Shown: piece after piece, positions 53,242-63,935 of the stretch | Position numbering within the stretch: position 1 is the first letter of the stretch | How the letters are laid out: each line of letters begins with the position of its first letter | From: Lasiosphaeris hirsuta | Lineage: Eukaryota; Ascomycota; Sordariomycetes; Sordariales; Lasiosphaeriaceae | Length of the DNA: 64,000 nt | Assembly: GCA_030549175.1 (NCBI GenBank) | Contig: JAUKUA010000003.1 | Span: 4,774,001-4,838,000, forward strand | Direction: 5' to 3' | Position numbers and translations under genes: made by a program | The notes under the pieces: model-generated | The model's database searches: none | Told to the model about the DNA's origin: nothing | Seen by the model: the letters and a program-made list of their open reading frames with translations, nothing else

Positions 53242-54183
53242 CTTTGTAAAAAAAAAAATGCCGTCTCAGGCAGTTGCAGGAGGCCAGTGCCTAATAATTG
53301 AGGACGCCGGTTTTCTCTGGGCTCGAATGATACAATAATAATTGTATGAAAATAGGCACAATTGTCGTGATTCTGTGAGCGTCGGGGATAGTCTTGAGGT
53401 GAGGTGGGGGTTTGTTGAGCCTCACAAAGCCTCTCACAAATGACTGTTTGCTGCGCCCATAAGCAGACCAAAGTGTGTCGACTTTTCCTATTGTCAAGAA
53501 AGGGACAATGGCGGGCCCGGTTTCGTGAGAACTTTCTCATCAAGGTTCATAGCCTCATACAGGACAGAGTGAGGTGGAAGAGGCTGAGAGTGAGAAGCCG
53601 AAGTGTGGAGGGGAGCCCACAGGGATACACCAAATCACAAGTACAAGGCTGAGTTCATGCACAGTTTGCAAATTGACTGCGTCTGCATGAAGTTGTGATT
53701 GGCCAGCCTCGCAATGGAGGCGTTCCATTCTGGCTGTGGTTATGTACAGCACCCCGGCAGCCCCACCCTCGCACGCACAGGGGTTGAACCTGCTAAAAGC
53801 CAGAGCTGCCACAGCGTGTGGGATGCTCTTTCAAGACAAGGTTGCATCATCATCAATTGTTTCTGGAAACCAGGGACTAGCGCTTTGTGGAAACTCGTCA
53901 GTTACCCTGTGCAAGTCTTTGCAGCACCCCTTCTTTGCTTCAAAGCCTGCCACATGCCTGTGGAAGCCTAGGCACCGAGAAAACGTAGCTATCGGAGGTT
54001 GGTGACGACACCCGAATAAAGCCACGTACAGTCAACTCCCTGCCCGCCTGCCCCTGCCCCTGCCCCTGCCCCTGCCGCCTGCCGCCTGCCGCGCCTGCGA
54101 CTAGCATCGTGAAAGAGGTTCTACACCTCAACTCTTGTCACCCTCGTTCCTGTCTCCCATTCCAAACCACCAAACAACCCACA
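53242..54183. other. Divergent region between ASXH gene and SEC22
   Basis: 942 bp with no supported gene. It ends in the C-rich repeat listed separately. A T-arm-like hairpin near 53770 was considered and rejected as a tRNA. Confidence 0.45.
54041..54098. repeat. CCCCTG / CCGCCTG tandem repeats upstream of SEC22
   Basis: About four copies of CCCCTG followed by three imperfect copies of CCGCCTG, 85-140 bp before the SEC22 ATG; likely in the leader or core promoter. Confidence 0.8.
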
Positions 54184-54888
54184 ATGATCCGCTCCACACA
54201 AATCGCACGGCTAGATGGTAGGCCCCCCCTTCTAACCCCCCAGCGACACACAACCCACTGACCTCCGACCTTCGTAGGTCTCATGCTCTGCGCGTCGGTC
54301 GACGACGAGCAGACGGAAACCGCCCTGTCCGAAGTCAAGTCCCAAGTCAAGCTGATCCTGCGGCGGCTGAGCCGCAGCTCGGAAACCCAAGCGTCCATCG
54401 AGAGCGGCGCCTTCACGCTGCACTACCTGATCGCCGCCGACGTCGTCTACGTGGCCATCACGGACCGCACGTACCCGCGCAAGCTGGCCTTCACCTACCT
54501 GGCGGACCTCGAGGCCGAGTTTTCGACGACGTACGCGCAGCAGATCCTCAGCCCCGTGCTGCGCCCCTACGCCTTCATGGAGTTCGACACCTTCATCCAG
54601 CGCACCAAGGCCACGTACAGCGACGCGCGCGCCACCCAGAACCTCGACAAGCTCAACGACGAGCTGCGCGACGTCACTAAGGTCATGACCAAGAACATTG
54701 AGGACCTGCTGTACCGCGGCGATAGCCTCGAGCGCATGGGCGAGCTGAGCAGCAGGCTGCGGGACGATAGCAAAAGGTACAAGCGCGCTGCTGTGCGTAT
54801 CAACTGGGATTTGATGATGAAGCAGTACGGCCCGTTTGCGGCACTGGGGTTCATTGTATTGGTATTTACGTGGTGGAGGTTCTTTTGA
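54184..54888 (+). CDS. SEC22: Sec22 R-SNARE (ER-Golgi)
   Basis: Vesicle SNARE for ER-Golgi transport in both directions. Two exons (intron 54218-54277) give 214 aa, the same as yeast Sec22. The N-terminal longin domain spans about 1-120 (MIRSTQIARLD, then VYVAITDRTYPRKLAFTYL). The SNARE helix has NLDKLNDELRDVTKVMTKNI with the zero-layer arginine in LLYRGDSLE. A short linker leads to the C-terminal membrane anchor PFAALGFIVLVFTWWRFF. The first exon is only 34 nt. Convergent with the unknown zinc-type gene. Confidence 0.97.
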
Positions 54889-55425
54889 TGAGTTGTTGCT
54901 TGGAAGGAAGGTCAGTGTTGTTGTGTATAAGGAGGAATTGTGTATCTAATCCTCTAGGTTACGGTCACGGCGTGGAACCATGTGCATTGGCGGCTTGGAT
55001 CAGCTTGGCGCGGAGTCAATTGTAGGAAAAGGGGGGCAGGGGACGGGAAGCCCAAACGGCTTTTTTATGACATCAAATAATTTTGTGCTTCTTTTTCTCT
55101 GTGCCATGTCTATGTGATACTAGATCATTATATACTTGTTAGCGTTGCCCTGGTCGGGCTAGCCTGAGATCTTTGTCGTTGGATCTAATGTTGGGAAGGG
55201 CCCATCCCCACTGCTATAATTCATCCCCTGCGAGGCTCCCATGGCATGTCGATTCGGCCGTGATAAGTCGTGGCCCGTAACCCACCGATAAAATATCCCA
55301 ACGCAGTCCTAGAGTATCTCCCATAAAAGCCACCGTTGGATCGCTTAAACTCCCTAAAATCGCCACGACCAAAGGACGCTTTGAATCCAAGAAAGAACAG
55401 AGCAAGACAAACGCCAAAAACGCCT
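54889..55425. other. Intergenic between convergent SEC22 and hypothetical gene
   Basis: 537 bp; probably 3' UTRs. Nothing else seen. Confidence 0.5.
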
Positions 55426-56596
55426 TTACATGACCCTGCAATTTGAGGCCGACGCCGGCAGGGCCGGTATCGCCGGCACAGGCAACGCAGTGTGATACCA
55501 CTCCAGATGTTCCCGAAACTTCTCCAAACTGGTAAACCCCTTCTCGTCCTGCGCGTACTTGACATCCTCCTCGCTGTCCTCGCCCTGGTCCAGGTACGTG
55601 TACTCATCACAGTACGGACATAGTATGTGCGCTTGCCACTCGCCCGGTTCCGGCGCAACGTGGTTGGCAATCGCGAGCGGCGGGAATACCACCACTTTCT
55701 CTAACCCCGCGCTATCCTCTCCGTCGGCCCCGCTGCTCACACCAGCTGCCTGCCAGTTCGGATGCGTGGACCCCGACACTGGCGGTGTCCGCGCCGACGG
55801 CAGCCGCTGCAGGTCAGGCCAGACGATGAAGCCGTCGCAAAAGTCGCAGACAAACGCCGCGTCGTGCTCCCCCAGCCGCTCAAACCGCCCGACGGCGTTG
55901 CACACGGGCACCAGCGCCTCCAAACTGGTCGATCGGCACAGGGAATGCGCGGCGGCGGTTTGCGGTGGCTCGCCGCGCTGCCGCGCCGCCTCATCCTCGA
56001 CGGCTTGCTCGTGCTGCTGCTGCCAGGGGGGCAGCTCCGAGCGCGCGCGCTGGCGGCGTTGCCGCTCGGCTTCGTTGCGTTTCTGCTGGCGGTGCACCTG
56101 GAACGCGCCCAGACACCGGCTGCCCTCCTGCTCGGCGGCGAAGATGCGCCGCGCCGCGCGGCATTGCGCGCGGTGGAGCTCCTGCTTCAACTGGCCTGTC
56201 TCGCGCGCCCAGATCGGGTTGATGGGCCCGCCTTGACGCGCCCAGTCTTTGAAGTTTTGCGAGTGGAAGGTGAACTTTTCGAGGAGCTTGCGCAGCTCGA
56301 GGAGGGAGATGGCTGCTGGTATGTCAGTATGGGAGTTGGGAGGAAAAGAAAGGAGGAGGGGGCGGACTTGTCCTGTCGTTCTGGTAGTAGAACTGCCCGT
56401 GAACCAGGGGCGCCATCTCCTGAAAGTCCTTCTTCGCATCGTCGAGAGCCTCCTCTAGCGCGCGGATCTGCTCAAACTCGTCGGGCCCCCATTGGCGCTT
56501 GTCAGCAAACATGAGGATGCGCAGCGCCTCGGTCAGAGATGTCGCGATGGTGGCCAGCAGAGACCCGACTGTCGCGGGGTCCCCGCCGCCGCTCAT
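55426..56596 (-). CDS. uncharacterised protein with paired CxxC sites (putative zinc-binding)
   Basis: Function not recognised. Two exons (donor 56367, acceptor 56316) give 372 aa; phase is correct. The start at 56596 (MSGGGDPATVGS) is the first ATG in frame; the frame is open further upstream but only with a TTG. N-terminal 75 residues are helical (LTEALRILMFADKRQWGPDE, IRALEEALDDAKKDFQ). The middle is rich in Arg, Gln and Ala and probably coiled or helical. Two Cys pairs follow: FVCDFCDGFIVWPDL and ILCPYCDEYTYLD, the latter followed about 30 residues on by FREHLEWYH (H-x4-H), which resembles a long-loop C2H2 finger. No signal peptide or membrane segment. The acceptor is a CAGCAG (NAGNAG) pair, so one alanine may be optional. 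Confidence 0.72.
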
Positions 56597-57906
56597 CTTA
56601 GGATTCCTCGTATCAGACTCGCCGCCGCCCGTCCCACCCGCCGTCTGGCTTTGTGGCCCGAGGTTTGCTGTCGATGCCAATGTTGGTGTTGCCGTTGTTG
56701 CGATCGCCTGTCTCTTGTGCTCGCTACCGCGCTGTCAGGTGCCCTGCTGTGCTCTGAGGCTACCTATGTCGGTACTTGGTGTCCACGGATGCAGTGCCGC
56801 GGCCGCCTGCAGGCGGTGAAATCGCTGTGGATTTGCGCAGCGCGCGCGTGTTGGCATCCGAAGTAGATGGTGGTGCTGTTGGTATGGCAACAAATCTCCA
56901 ATTCGATCGTCTGGGTAGGTTTGTCGGCCGAGCTAAGGTAGTTTGCGCAGCGGCGGTGGCACCGTTTGAACGGTTTGGGCCCTTAGGGGGCAGTTGAACG
57001 TCCCCAAGGTGGAAACCGCTTGGCGCAGGGGCTACTGGGGTGCTTGGGCGGCCTCGAATGGGGGGTGGCTCCCCACTAAGATATGAGGTCGGCGATAAGC
57101 TGGCTAAGTTCCTGAGTCGTTGGAAACTCAGAATGGAAAGAAAACCCAGCGTCTCATTCAGGTTTGGTAAGAAATAATCAGCATGCAAGGGAGTTGGTAT
57201 GAGATAGGTGTTAAAATAGGAGGTGCGTTGAACGTTGCATGTCCGCCAACCGATCGACATCATGATATGCCCTGGACCTACATGCGCAGCTCGTCGGCCT
57301 GAAGGTCGAATTGTGGGGGGGGGGGGGGGGGGGGGGACATTCATGGGCCTTTATCGATTCTCTCCATTGATAGACCATTCATTTTTCTGGCTGGTCGGAA
57401 TGTTGAAACAACAGCCCGAATGAATGGCTGGCACTATGGCCAACCCGGCACTACCATGAATGCCTAAGGAACGAGCTTCCAATTCCAGAAAACTCTAGAT
57501 TGGGCTGACCGGCGGGAAAACGCATAAAGCGAAAAGCTCGAAAGATACCACCCAATTGGTGAGGTCGCGGGGGCCCATGAACCTTGAAAACCCCCCGTGG
57601 GGAGAATCCATAGTGGATTTGCACAACGATGACGCCACCAATGATCCGGCTCAGCACACGGCCCAGCGCTCAGCCCTACTGGGGTGCTGTTTCAGGGGTA
57701 TGTAGATGTATTTCTGTTCTCTCGATTCTGCATTCAGTGCGAGCCCAATGCGCTGCTGTTCAGCACAAGTATTGGCATTGAAGCAGATCAGCTGCTCCGC
57801 TCAAGATGCAGTGATAAGGCGGGAGTAAGTCGCTTGAATGTAAAGTGTTCTACACAAGATCTCCAAAACGCTATTGCGTATGCACAACCGTAACCTATTT
57901 ACACAT
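56597..57906. other. 1.3-kb intergenic region with G22 tract
   Basis: Upstream of the zinc-type gene and downstream of CLPTM1. It contains a G22 homopolymer (57315-57336). Open frames in 56760-57344 on both strands are short and unsupported. Confidence 0.45.
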
Positions 57907-59944
57907 TTACCTTCTTTTCTTCGCCTTGCCAGCGTCAGCGCCGCTGGCCTTTCCGACGGTCTTCTCAGCGGTAGCGGCAGCGGCAGGTAGCGCCTTCACC
58001 TCCCCATCTTCCTTCTCACCAGCAACCTCGGTCTCCTCATCACCTCCCTGGCCAAACTCGTTGACACGAGTGTAGTCGATCCTATAAGCCCACCGCTGAT
58101 AAATATAGATGAAGAAGATAATATCATCACGGAATGTCGAGAGGCGATGTAGGAACGGCATCTTAATGGTAAAGGCAAACAGGTCGTCGATGAAGGTGTT
58201 GAGAAACTTGTACATCATGGCCTTTCCGGGCATGTGTGCTACGCTCTTGAGGCGGTAGTTGATGTACAGCGAGGGGACCATCATCAGGAATCCATATGCG
58301 TAGACGGAGCCAACGAGTGTCGCAATGATGAAAGAGTACCACGACTTGTGCGTGTCATAGACAAGTGAGTAGGCGGCGTATGCGAGCAGCAGGGGGACGC
58401 TGCCAATGTACATGTACTTGAATGCGATCTCGTCGTACTCCTTGGTCTTCTCCTCGGTATCGCTGAGCTTGTGATTGTCCTCGAAGATGATTTGGTAAGG
58501 GATGAAGGACCCTGGGGGCGCAGGCCGCAGTCTGATGTTGACCACAGTCGTAACTTTCCAGAGCTCAATGAGAATGCCAATACCCTGAGAACCGAGAATC
58601 ATCCAGCTGGTCTTCTCAGACTGGTCAATGAGGTACAGCAGAATAACGGCCTGCATAAAAACGTTGGCGAGGATAGAGCGCACAGAGATTCCCACGTTGT
58701 CCTTCTTCTTGCGGTAGTGAGCAATATCCGATCCGAAAGCCATGGTCTCGAGAATCATGTGCAAAATGCTGACGGCGATAGTGATGCCGAGGAGAATGGG
58801 ATTTGTATCAATAAAGATCTCCTTGATCATCTCAACCTCGCTACCATCACCACCACCCGGAAGCGCGTTGCCGTAAGCAGCCTGGCGGGCCGCCTCCTTT
58901 GAGCTCAGGTCGATAGACGCCATCGTCTTGAACTTCCAATCGACCAAGTTATTCAGGTCAATGTGCATCGGCAGGGTCTTGACAGTGTCATTGAGCAGCG
59001 TCATGTGTGTCTTGAGCTGCCAGAACGTGTTGACGTAAAGGATCGGATAGTACCATGAGTTTTGGCCACTCGCATCCCGCGCACCAGTCGGTTCGAGCCT
59101 CACAAACTGGCGGGCGGCTGGGTGGTACTGAGGAAAGTTTACCACACCCGCGTTTGGGATGAAGGACAGCGAGACATTGGGGTGATAGTAACTGGCAATG
59201 ATGGGACCAGTCGGCGCCTCGGCCTCAACCGGCTTCTCCTCGACGGTTTCATTCTTGCTGCTGAGAAGGCTCCTGGTCTTAAACTCCTTCTTCCTGGCGA
59301 TATACTGGGTCAGCGGGAAGGTAAAATGGTACGCCGAGCCCACGTCGTAGTTGGTCTGCGTCGGATCCAGTGGCGCGCCTGAAAGGCCGACGTAAAAGTG
59401 TCCCCATAGAGTAGCATTGTGATGAACAGATTCCGGGACATTGATGACCCTGTCGGTGGCGCGCTTGTCGCTGTAGTTTCCAATTCTGAAATGTTTCTCC
59501 TCCAACACAACATTATCCTTAGAAGTCTCCTTCAACGGGGTCGGAACAAATGACGGAGAGATAGCCACAACGATATCGATATCGCTGTTGTCGGGCCAGA
59601 TAGGCGCAAGGAGCTGCGGGATCGGGTTGTAGGAGGCGCCCTCGTCGAGTTGCCGGGGGCGCTCATGATAGGGAGGAATAGGCCCAATGATGGCTGACAC
59701 GGGGGCTGGGTTTCCTGTAGCGTCGTGAATCACCGGTGCCGCTGTCTTCGAGGCCATGAACTGCTTCATCACAAACTGCATCGCCATCCACATAGCTACT
59801 CCTTGAAACATCTTGACCAGAAAGCCGGACTACAAGAGGGTCAGCAGAGTTCATACTGGTCACCACTACCGAGATCCCGCGTACACTTTGCCCTTCTTCC
59901 CGGGCAGGCGCCTGGGCGCCTGCGGCGGTTGCTTGTTGCGGCAT
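57907..59944 (-). CDS. CLPTM1-family multi-pass membrane protein
   Basis: Homologue of cleft lip and palate transmembrane protein 1. Two exons give 665 aa; the intron is only 40 nt (59830-59869). The N-terminal half is lumenal or extracytosolic, with IGPIPPYHERPRQLDEGASY, HNATLWGHFYVGLSGAPLDP, several N-glycosylation sites and YYPILYVNTFWQLKTHM. The C-terminal half has about five hydrophobic segments (for example PILLGITIAVSILHMILETM, SVPLLLAYAAYSLVYD and FIIATLVGSVYAYGFLMMVP). The conserved DDLFAFTIKMPFLHRLSTFR and DIIFFIYIYQRWAYRID are present. The tail is Lys-rich (KAKKRR). Human family members have been linked to ER/Golgi trafficking and lipid scrambling; the fungal role is unknown. Divergent from the LOG gene. 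Confidence 0.93.
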
Positions 59945-61023
59945 CTTCGGATGGATTGCGCTGAAACCCGCGCTGGGTTCTTTTGTGTGTGGTGGGCGCC
60001 TTGTTGTCGGCCGGTGCTGTGACGATCGCGAGGGAACTGTCGGCTGGCGGCACGATTTTCTACGACGAGGTGGACCCGAGCGAGGTACTGCTTGTGGCGT
60101 CTAATCGCAAATCAGAAACCGATATTACGCCACGGTTGCACCATGCCGCTGCAGCAGGACTCCGCCCTGCCCTGGGCAGTCTACAGCGGGGCCAGAGACA
60201 GGACCACGGGACCTAGCCACAACATCTCACAGGGCAATTGCAAGCCACCGATGCTGTGAACTTTGTGGGGTCATTGAGGCTGGATTTGGCCGGAGTTTGG
60301 GAACAGAACTTCGCGCTCAACATGGGATGATCCACTTTCACCGATTCCACTCTCATAGAGGCTCCAATGCTTGCGTGAGTCGTTCTTTGGGTATGCGAGA
60401 CTCCGATTCGGAAACGCATGCCACGTCGCCGCTGCAGTCAAACCTGGAAAATCATTTGTCAGTCAGCAAGCGCTTCGGGGAACACTGCAAACTCGTCACG
60501 AGTCTCTTCTCTCGATCCCACGGTGGCCATGGATCGCCCCCTGGCTGGCTCCAGGCTGGACCTCGTCTTTCATTATGTCATAACTTTGGCGCCCGTCAAG
60601 CATTTGCGGTCACAAGGTGGCCTGGATTGGATTTTGGGACTTTGAGCTTCCAGCTGCCAAACTTGTTGGTATAAAACAGCGATGGGATAGTGCCAGGGTT
60701 GCGGTGTGTGTTGTTTGCGGGAAGACCCATTCCCTTCTGCGTGCCGGGGATATTCTCTTGTTTTACTCTCCCTCTCTGCCATTCCTTTGCCCTTCCATTC
60801 CCATTCGCTCAACGAGTTAGAATCCCCACCGTAGCGGCAGTACATCGCCGGTGCCCGTGAGGACTTCCGTCTGATCCTGAATCTACACAACACCGCACAC
60901 CTACTTTGCCCCTCACAATTTTATATAAAATCACAAGCCCCTAACTCCCCCTGATTACCACCTCACCTTGCACCCAGATCCCTCCCACTCCTCCCCCCCC
61001 CCATCCAACCGACATCGATCATC
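59945..61023. other. Divergent CLPTM1-LOG spacer
   Basis: 1.1 kb. A TATATAAA element at 60922-60929, about 95 bp before the LOG ATG, is the clearest TATA-like box in the window. A C-rich leader follows. Open frames in 59983-60893 are unsupported. Confidence 0.5.
60922..60929 (+). promoter_or_regulatory. candidate TATA box of the LOG-family gene
   Basis: TATATAAA located about 95 bp upstream of the start codon at 61024, followed by a pyrimidine-rich leader. Placement fits, but no transcript data are available. Confidence 0.4.
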
Positions 61024-61850
61024 ATGGCGTCCGGCGGGGCCTCTCCTTTCCCGGACTCGCGCACGTCCACATCCTCCGATGCACCCAAGCGGACCAAGAT
61101 CTGCGTCTACTGCGGCGCCTCGCCGGGAAACAACCCCGTGTATCTCGAATCCGCGCGCGAACTAGCCCGGCTGATGGCCGCCAACAACGTTGCTCTCGGT
61201 GCGCCCACCCCGCCCTGGCGTCACCCCTTCCCTTTTCCGAAGTAACCAGCCTAACTAACCGTCCACTCACAGTCTACGGCGGCGGCACCGTCGGTCTCAT
61301 GGGTGAAGTCGCCAAGACCCTGGTGTCTCTCTCGGGGCCGGATGCCGTGCACGGCATCATCCCGGAGGCGCTCGTCCGCTACGAGCGCGACCCAGCGTCG
61401 TACACGTCGATGAACAGCGCCACTACTGCCGCCATCGCCAATGGCGAGGCCAAGCCGCTCCCGGTTCCTGAGGAGAAGATCTGGGGCCGGACGACGGTCG
61501 TTAAGGACATGCATACGCGTAAGCAGATGATGGCGCGCGAGGTCATGGCAGGCGGGCCCGGCAGCGGCTTCATTGCGCTGAGTGGCGGGTACGGGACTGT
61601 CGAGGAGCTGTTTGAGACGGTCACGTGGAACCAGTTGGGGATTCACAGCAATGGCGTTGTCGTTCTCAACGTCAATGGGTTCTATGATGGGATTCTGGCT
61701 TGGATTAAGAACAGCGTCCAGGAGGGCTTTATTCACGGTGGGAACGCGCATATCTTGATTGAGGCTACAAGCCCGGCTGATGCCATTAAGGCGCTGACGG
61801 AGTATAAGGTTTCGGACTCGGTCATGAAGCTCTCTTGGGGCAACGAGTAG
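61024..61850 (+). CDS. LOG-family phosphoribohydrolase (TIGR00730 type)
   Basis: Predicted to release a base from nucleoside 5'-monophosphates; plant LOG enzymes activate cytokinins this way. Two exons (intron 61199-61272) give 250 aa. Rossmann-type start KICVYCGASPGNNPVYLE, then VYGGGTVGLMGEVAK. The active-site signature, usually PGGxGTxxE, is SGGYGTVEELFE here; the catalytic Glu and GG are kept, but the leading Pro is Ser. The partner motif MHTRKQMM supplies the conserved Arg. The older annotation 'lysine decarboxylase-like' is not supported. A disordered N-terminal 23 residues precede the fold. Some fungi do make cytokinins, but the nearby genes give no hint of that pathway. Confidence 0.9.
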
Positions 61851-62199
61851 AGGACCTAAATGCGCCGTGGATACAACACGGTGCAGTGTATTCGGCAAAG
61901 GCAAGACAAAAGATAGAAATGGATTTGTTGCGTCGCTCCCGCACTTTGGCATAGATTCTTGATTTGCACCCCCTCGCCGTTTAAACCGCGCTTAGAGTCC
62001 TCATTGACCCTTGTCAAATTCTGTGGAATGTTTAGTTTTGTTGTACATTACGCCTACCCCGCTGGTGGCCCGCTAATGGGCTTGATCGAGGCTCCGTGGA
62101 AGAGTCGCCTACATGTCTCACCCGCGGAGACAGAGGTGCTGGTTGGGAGAGCAGAGCGGGATATCGTCACTCGTCGTCTGACGAGGGCAATACATGCCT
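61851..62199. other. Short spacer between convergent LOG and PRE5
   Basis: 349 bp of 3' UTR sequence; nothing else seen. Confidence 0.5.
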
Positions 62200-63150
62200 C
62201 TAGGCATCATCAACGTCCATGCCCTCCCCCTCGCCTGCCGCAGGCTCCTTATCATCCGCAACACTCTCTATCCACGCGTTCACATCCTGCCCATCGAATA
62301 CTTTAAACGGCTCCGTCTTGGTGGTCCCGTCCTTAGCCTTAGCGACACCAACAATGGCGACGCTTGTGTTCTCCACTGTCAGCTCCTTGTCCTGCACCAG
62401 ACTCTCCTTGAGCGCCTTGAGGCCGTGGCGGACCAGCTCCTCGCGGCCACAGTTGGCGAACGCATCAAGGTTCTTCTCGAGGTAGGTCCGGGCCATCTGG
62501 CTGCGGGCGCCGATGGCAAACGCCACCATCTCCTCTGTCATGCCGCTGGGCTGGAACTCGAACAAGTGGGGGCCATTCTCGTCGGCACCGGCAACGAGCA
62601 GGCCGACGCCGTAGGGCCGCTTGCCGTAGTGCTGCGTGTTGATCTGCGCCTTGGACCCGATCATGTCCACCAGGCTCCGCACTGGCATGTTGCGGCCATA
62701 CGTCAACCGGTGGCCTAGGCACTGCTGTTTCATGAAGTTGGACAGAACGCGCGCATCCGAGGTGAGGCCGGCTATGGCGATGCCGACGTGCTCATCGATC
62801 TGGAACAGCTTCTTTTGGTACGACGAGAGCTCTTCGGCATTGCGCTGTGGGAGGATAGTCGCGTTAGCTCGGGAACGGTGGCATGAGATGGCGGAGACAG
62901 GGCGATCGGGAAGGGCTGACCTTGATTGCTACTAGGACGACATGTGTCTTGCTTGCGATACCTACGACCACCGAGCCCTGCTTGACTGCTTCCGCTGCAT
63001 ATTCGACCTGGAATATCCGCCCTTGCGGGGAGCTGGCCCAGGATTAATCGGGTTAGCAAACGTATCGGAATTGAAGGCGCGACGCGGAAGGTAGGGCTCA
63101 AAGCTTCCTTACAATGTGACCGAATCGTTGTCGTAGTTATTTCTGAACAT
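62200..63150 (-). CDS. PRE5: 20S proteasome alpha subunit (yeast Pre5 / PSMA1 type)
   Basis: Outer-ring subunit of the 20S core. Three exons (introns 63033-63112 and 62845-62920) give 264 aa. N-terminus [20 protein letters not shown] and [17 protein letters not shown] is the alpha signature and is specific to the Pre5/PSMA1 class. The fold continues with [17 protein letters not shown] and [18 protein letters not shown]. There is no N-terminal catalytic Thr, as expected for alpha subunits. The acidic tail ([11 protein letters not shown]) is common in fungal orthologues. Exon 1 is 38 nt and encodes just the first 12 residues. Divergent from the VPS55-like gene. Confidence 0.96.
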
Positions 63151-63935
63151 GTTGACGGTTAACCCGATGGGTCAGGGCGGAATGTGATGTATGATGTGTA
63201 TTTGGGGTATTTGTATTTTAGAGAATCGAGGCCTGGTCTGCTGTCGAGCTGGTTCGGTGAGGGGAGTAGTGGTCGTTGGGATAATGTGGGTTGGGAGCTC
63301 TCGTTGGTGGTTTGGTCGTTCTATGGGCGCGCAGGCAGCTCCTAGCTTCGTCAGGTCCCGTCCTGGCTGGGCGAGGCTGCTCTAACAGGTACGTACCTTC
63401 TCTGGGCTGTGCCAGGGTGCTCCCCTCGCCGAAAAGAATCCCCGGATCCGCCTAGAGCTGAGCAAATGCACGGGCCCCACAACCGTGGTGTCAGCGACTT
63501 TCCCCCATGTCGTTAGCGCATATATGCTGTTGACGGGCGTCCCATTACGTAGCAGCTGGGGTTAACCGCCTCAACGCGGAAGCTTTTGAGTAGGCTTGCC
63601 TGGGACCCGCCAAGGCTGACTGACAACGTCCGACTCCATCACAAGTCTACCCGCAATTGCCAGTGCGACGGCATCACGCTCACGCCTACTCACACATCGC
63701 CCCTGAGAAACATTTCTCCTTCACAGCATCTCCCATCCTACCGCTACATCGATCATTTCTCCGCGACTGGTCTCACACAGCGAAACTCAACGTCGCCCGC
63801 CTCACTCCCCGCCTCCTAAGCGGCGACATCAACAGCCTTCCCCTCAAATCGAACCAGCACCTATTCACATCCCCACCCCGTCCACCTCCGAACCCCCAAG
63901 ATAGCTATACCGAAGGGGTGAAACCCACTGCTAAG
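63151..63935. other. Divergent promoter of PRE5 and VPS55-like gene
   Basis: 785 bp. The 63586-63819 plus frame is C-rich leader-type sequence rather than coding. No clear proteasome-associated control element was recognised. Confidence 0.45.

Noticed and set aside
53740..53800. Sequence resembling a tRNA T-arm on the minus strand (GGTTCAACCCC)
   Set aside because: No matching acceptor stem, D-arm or anticodon arm at the right spacing.
56760..57344. Minus-strand frame with a poly-Pro start next to the G22 tract
   Set aside because: The proline run is simply the translated homopolymer; the rest is unsupported.
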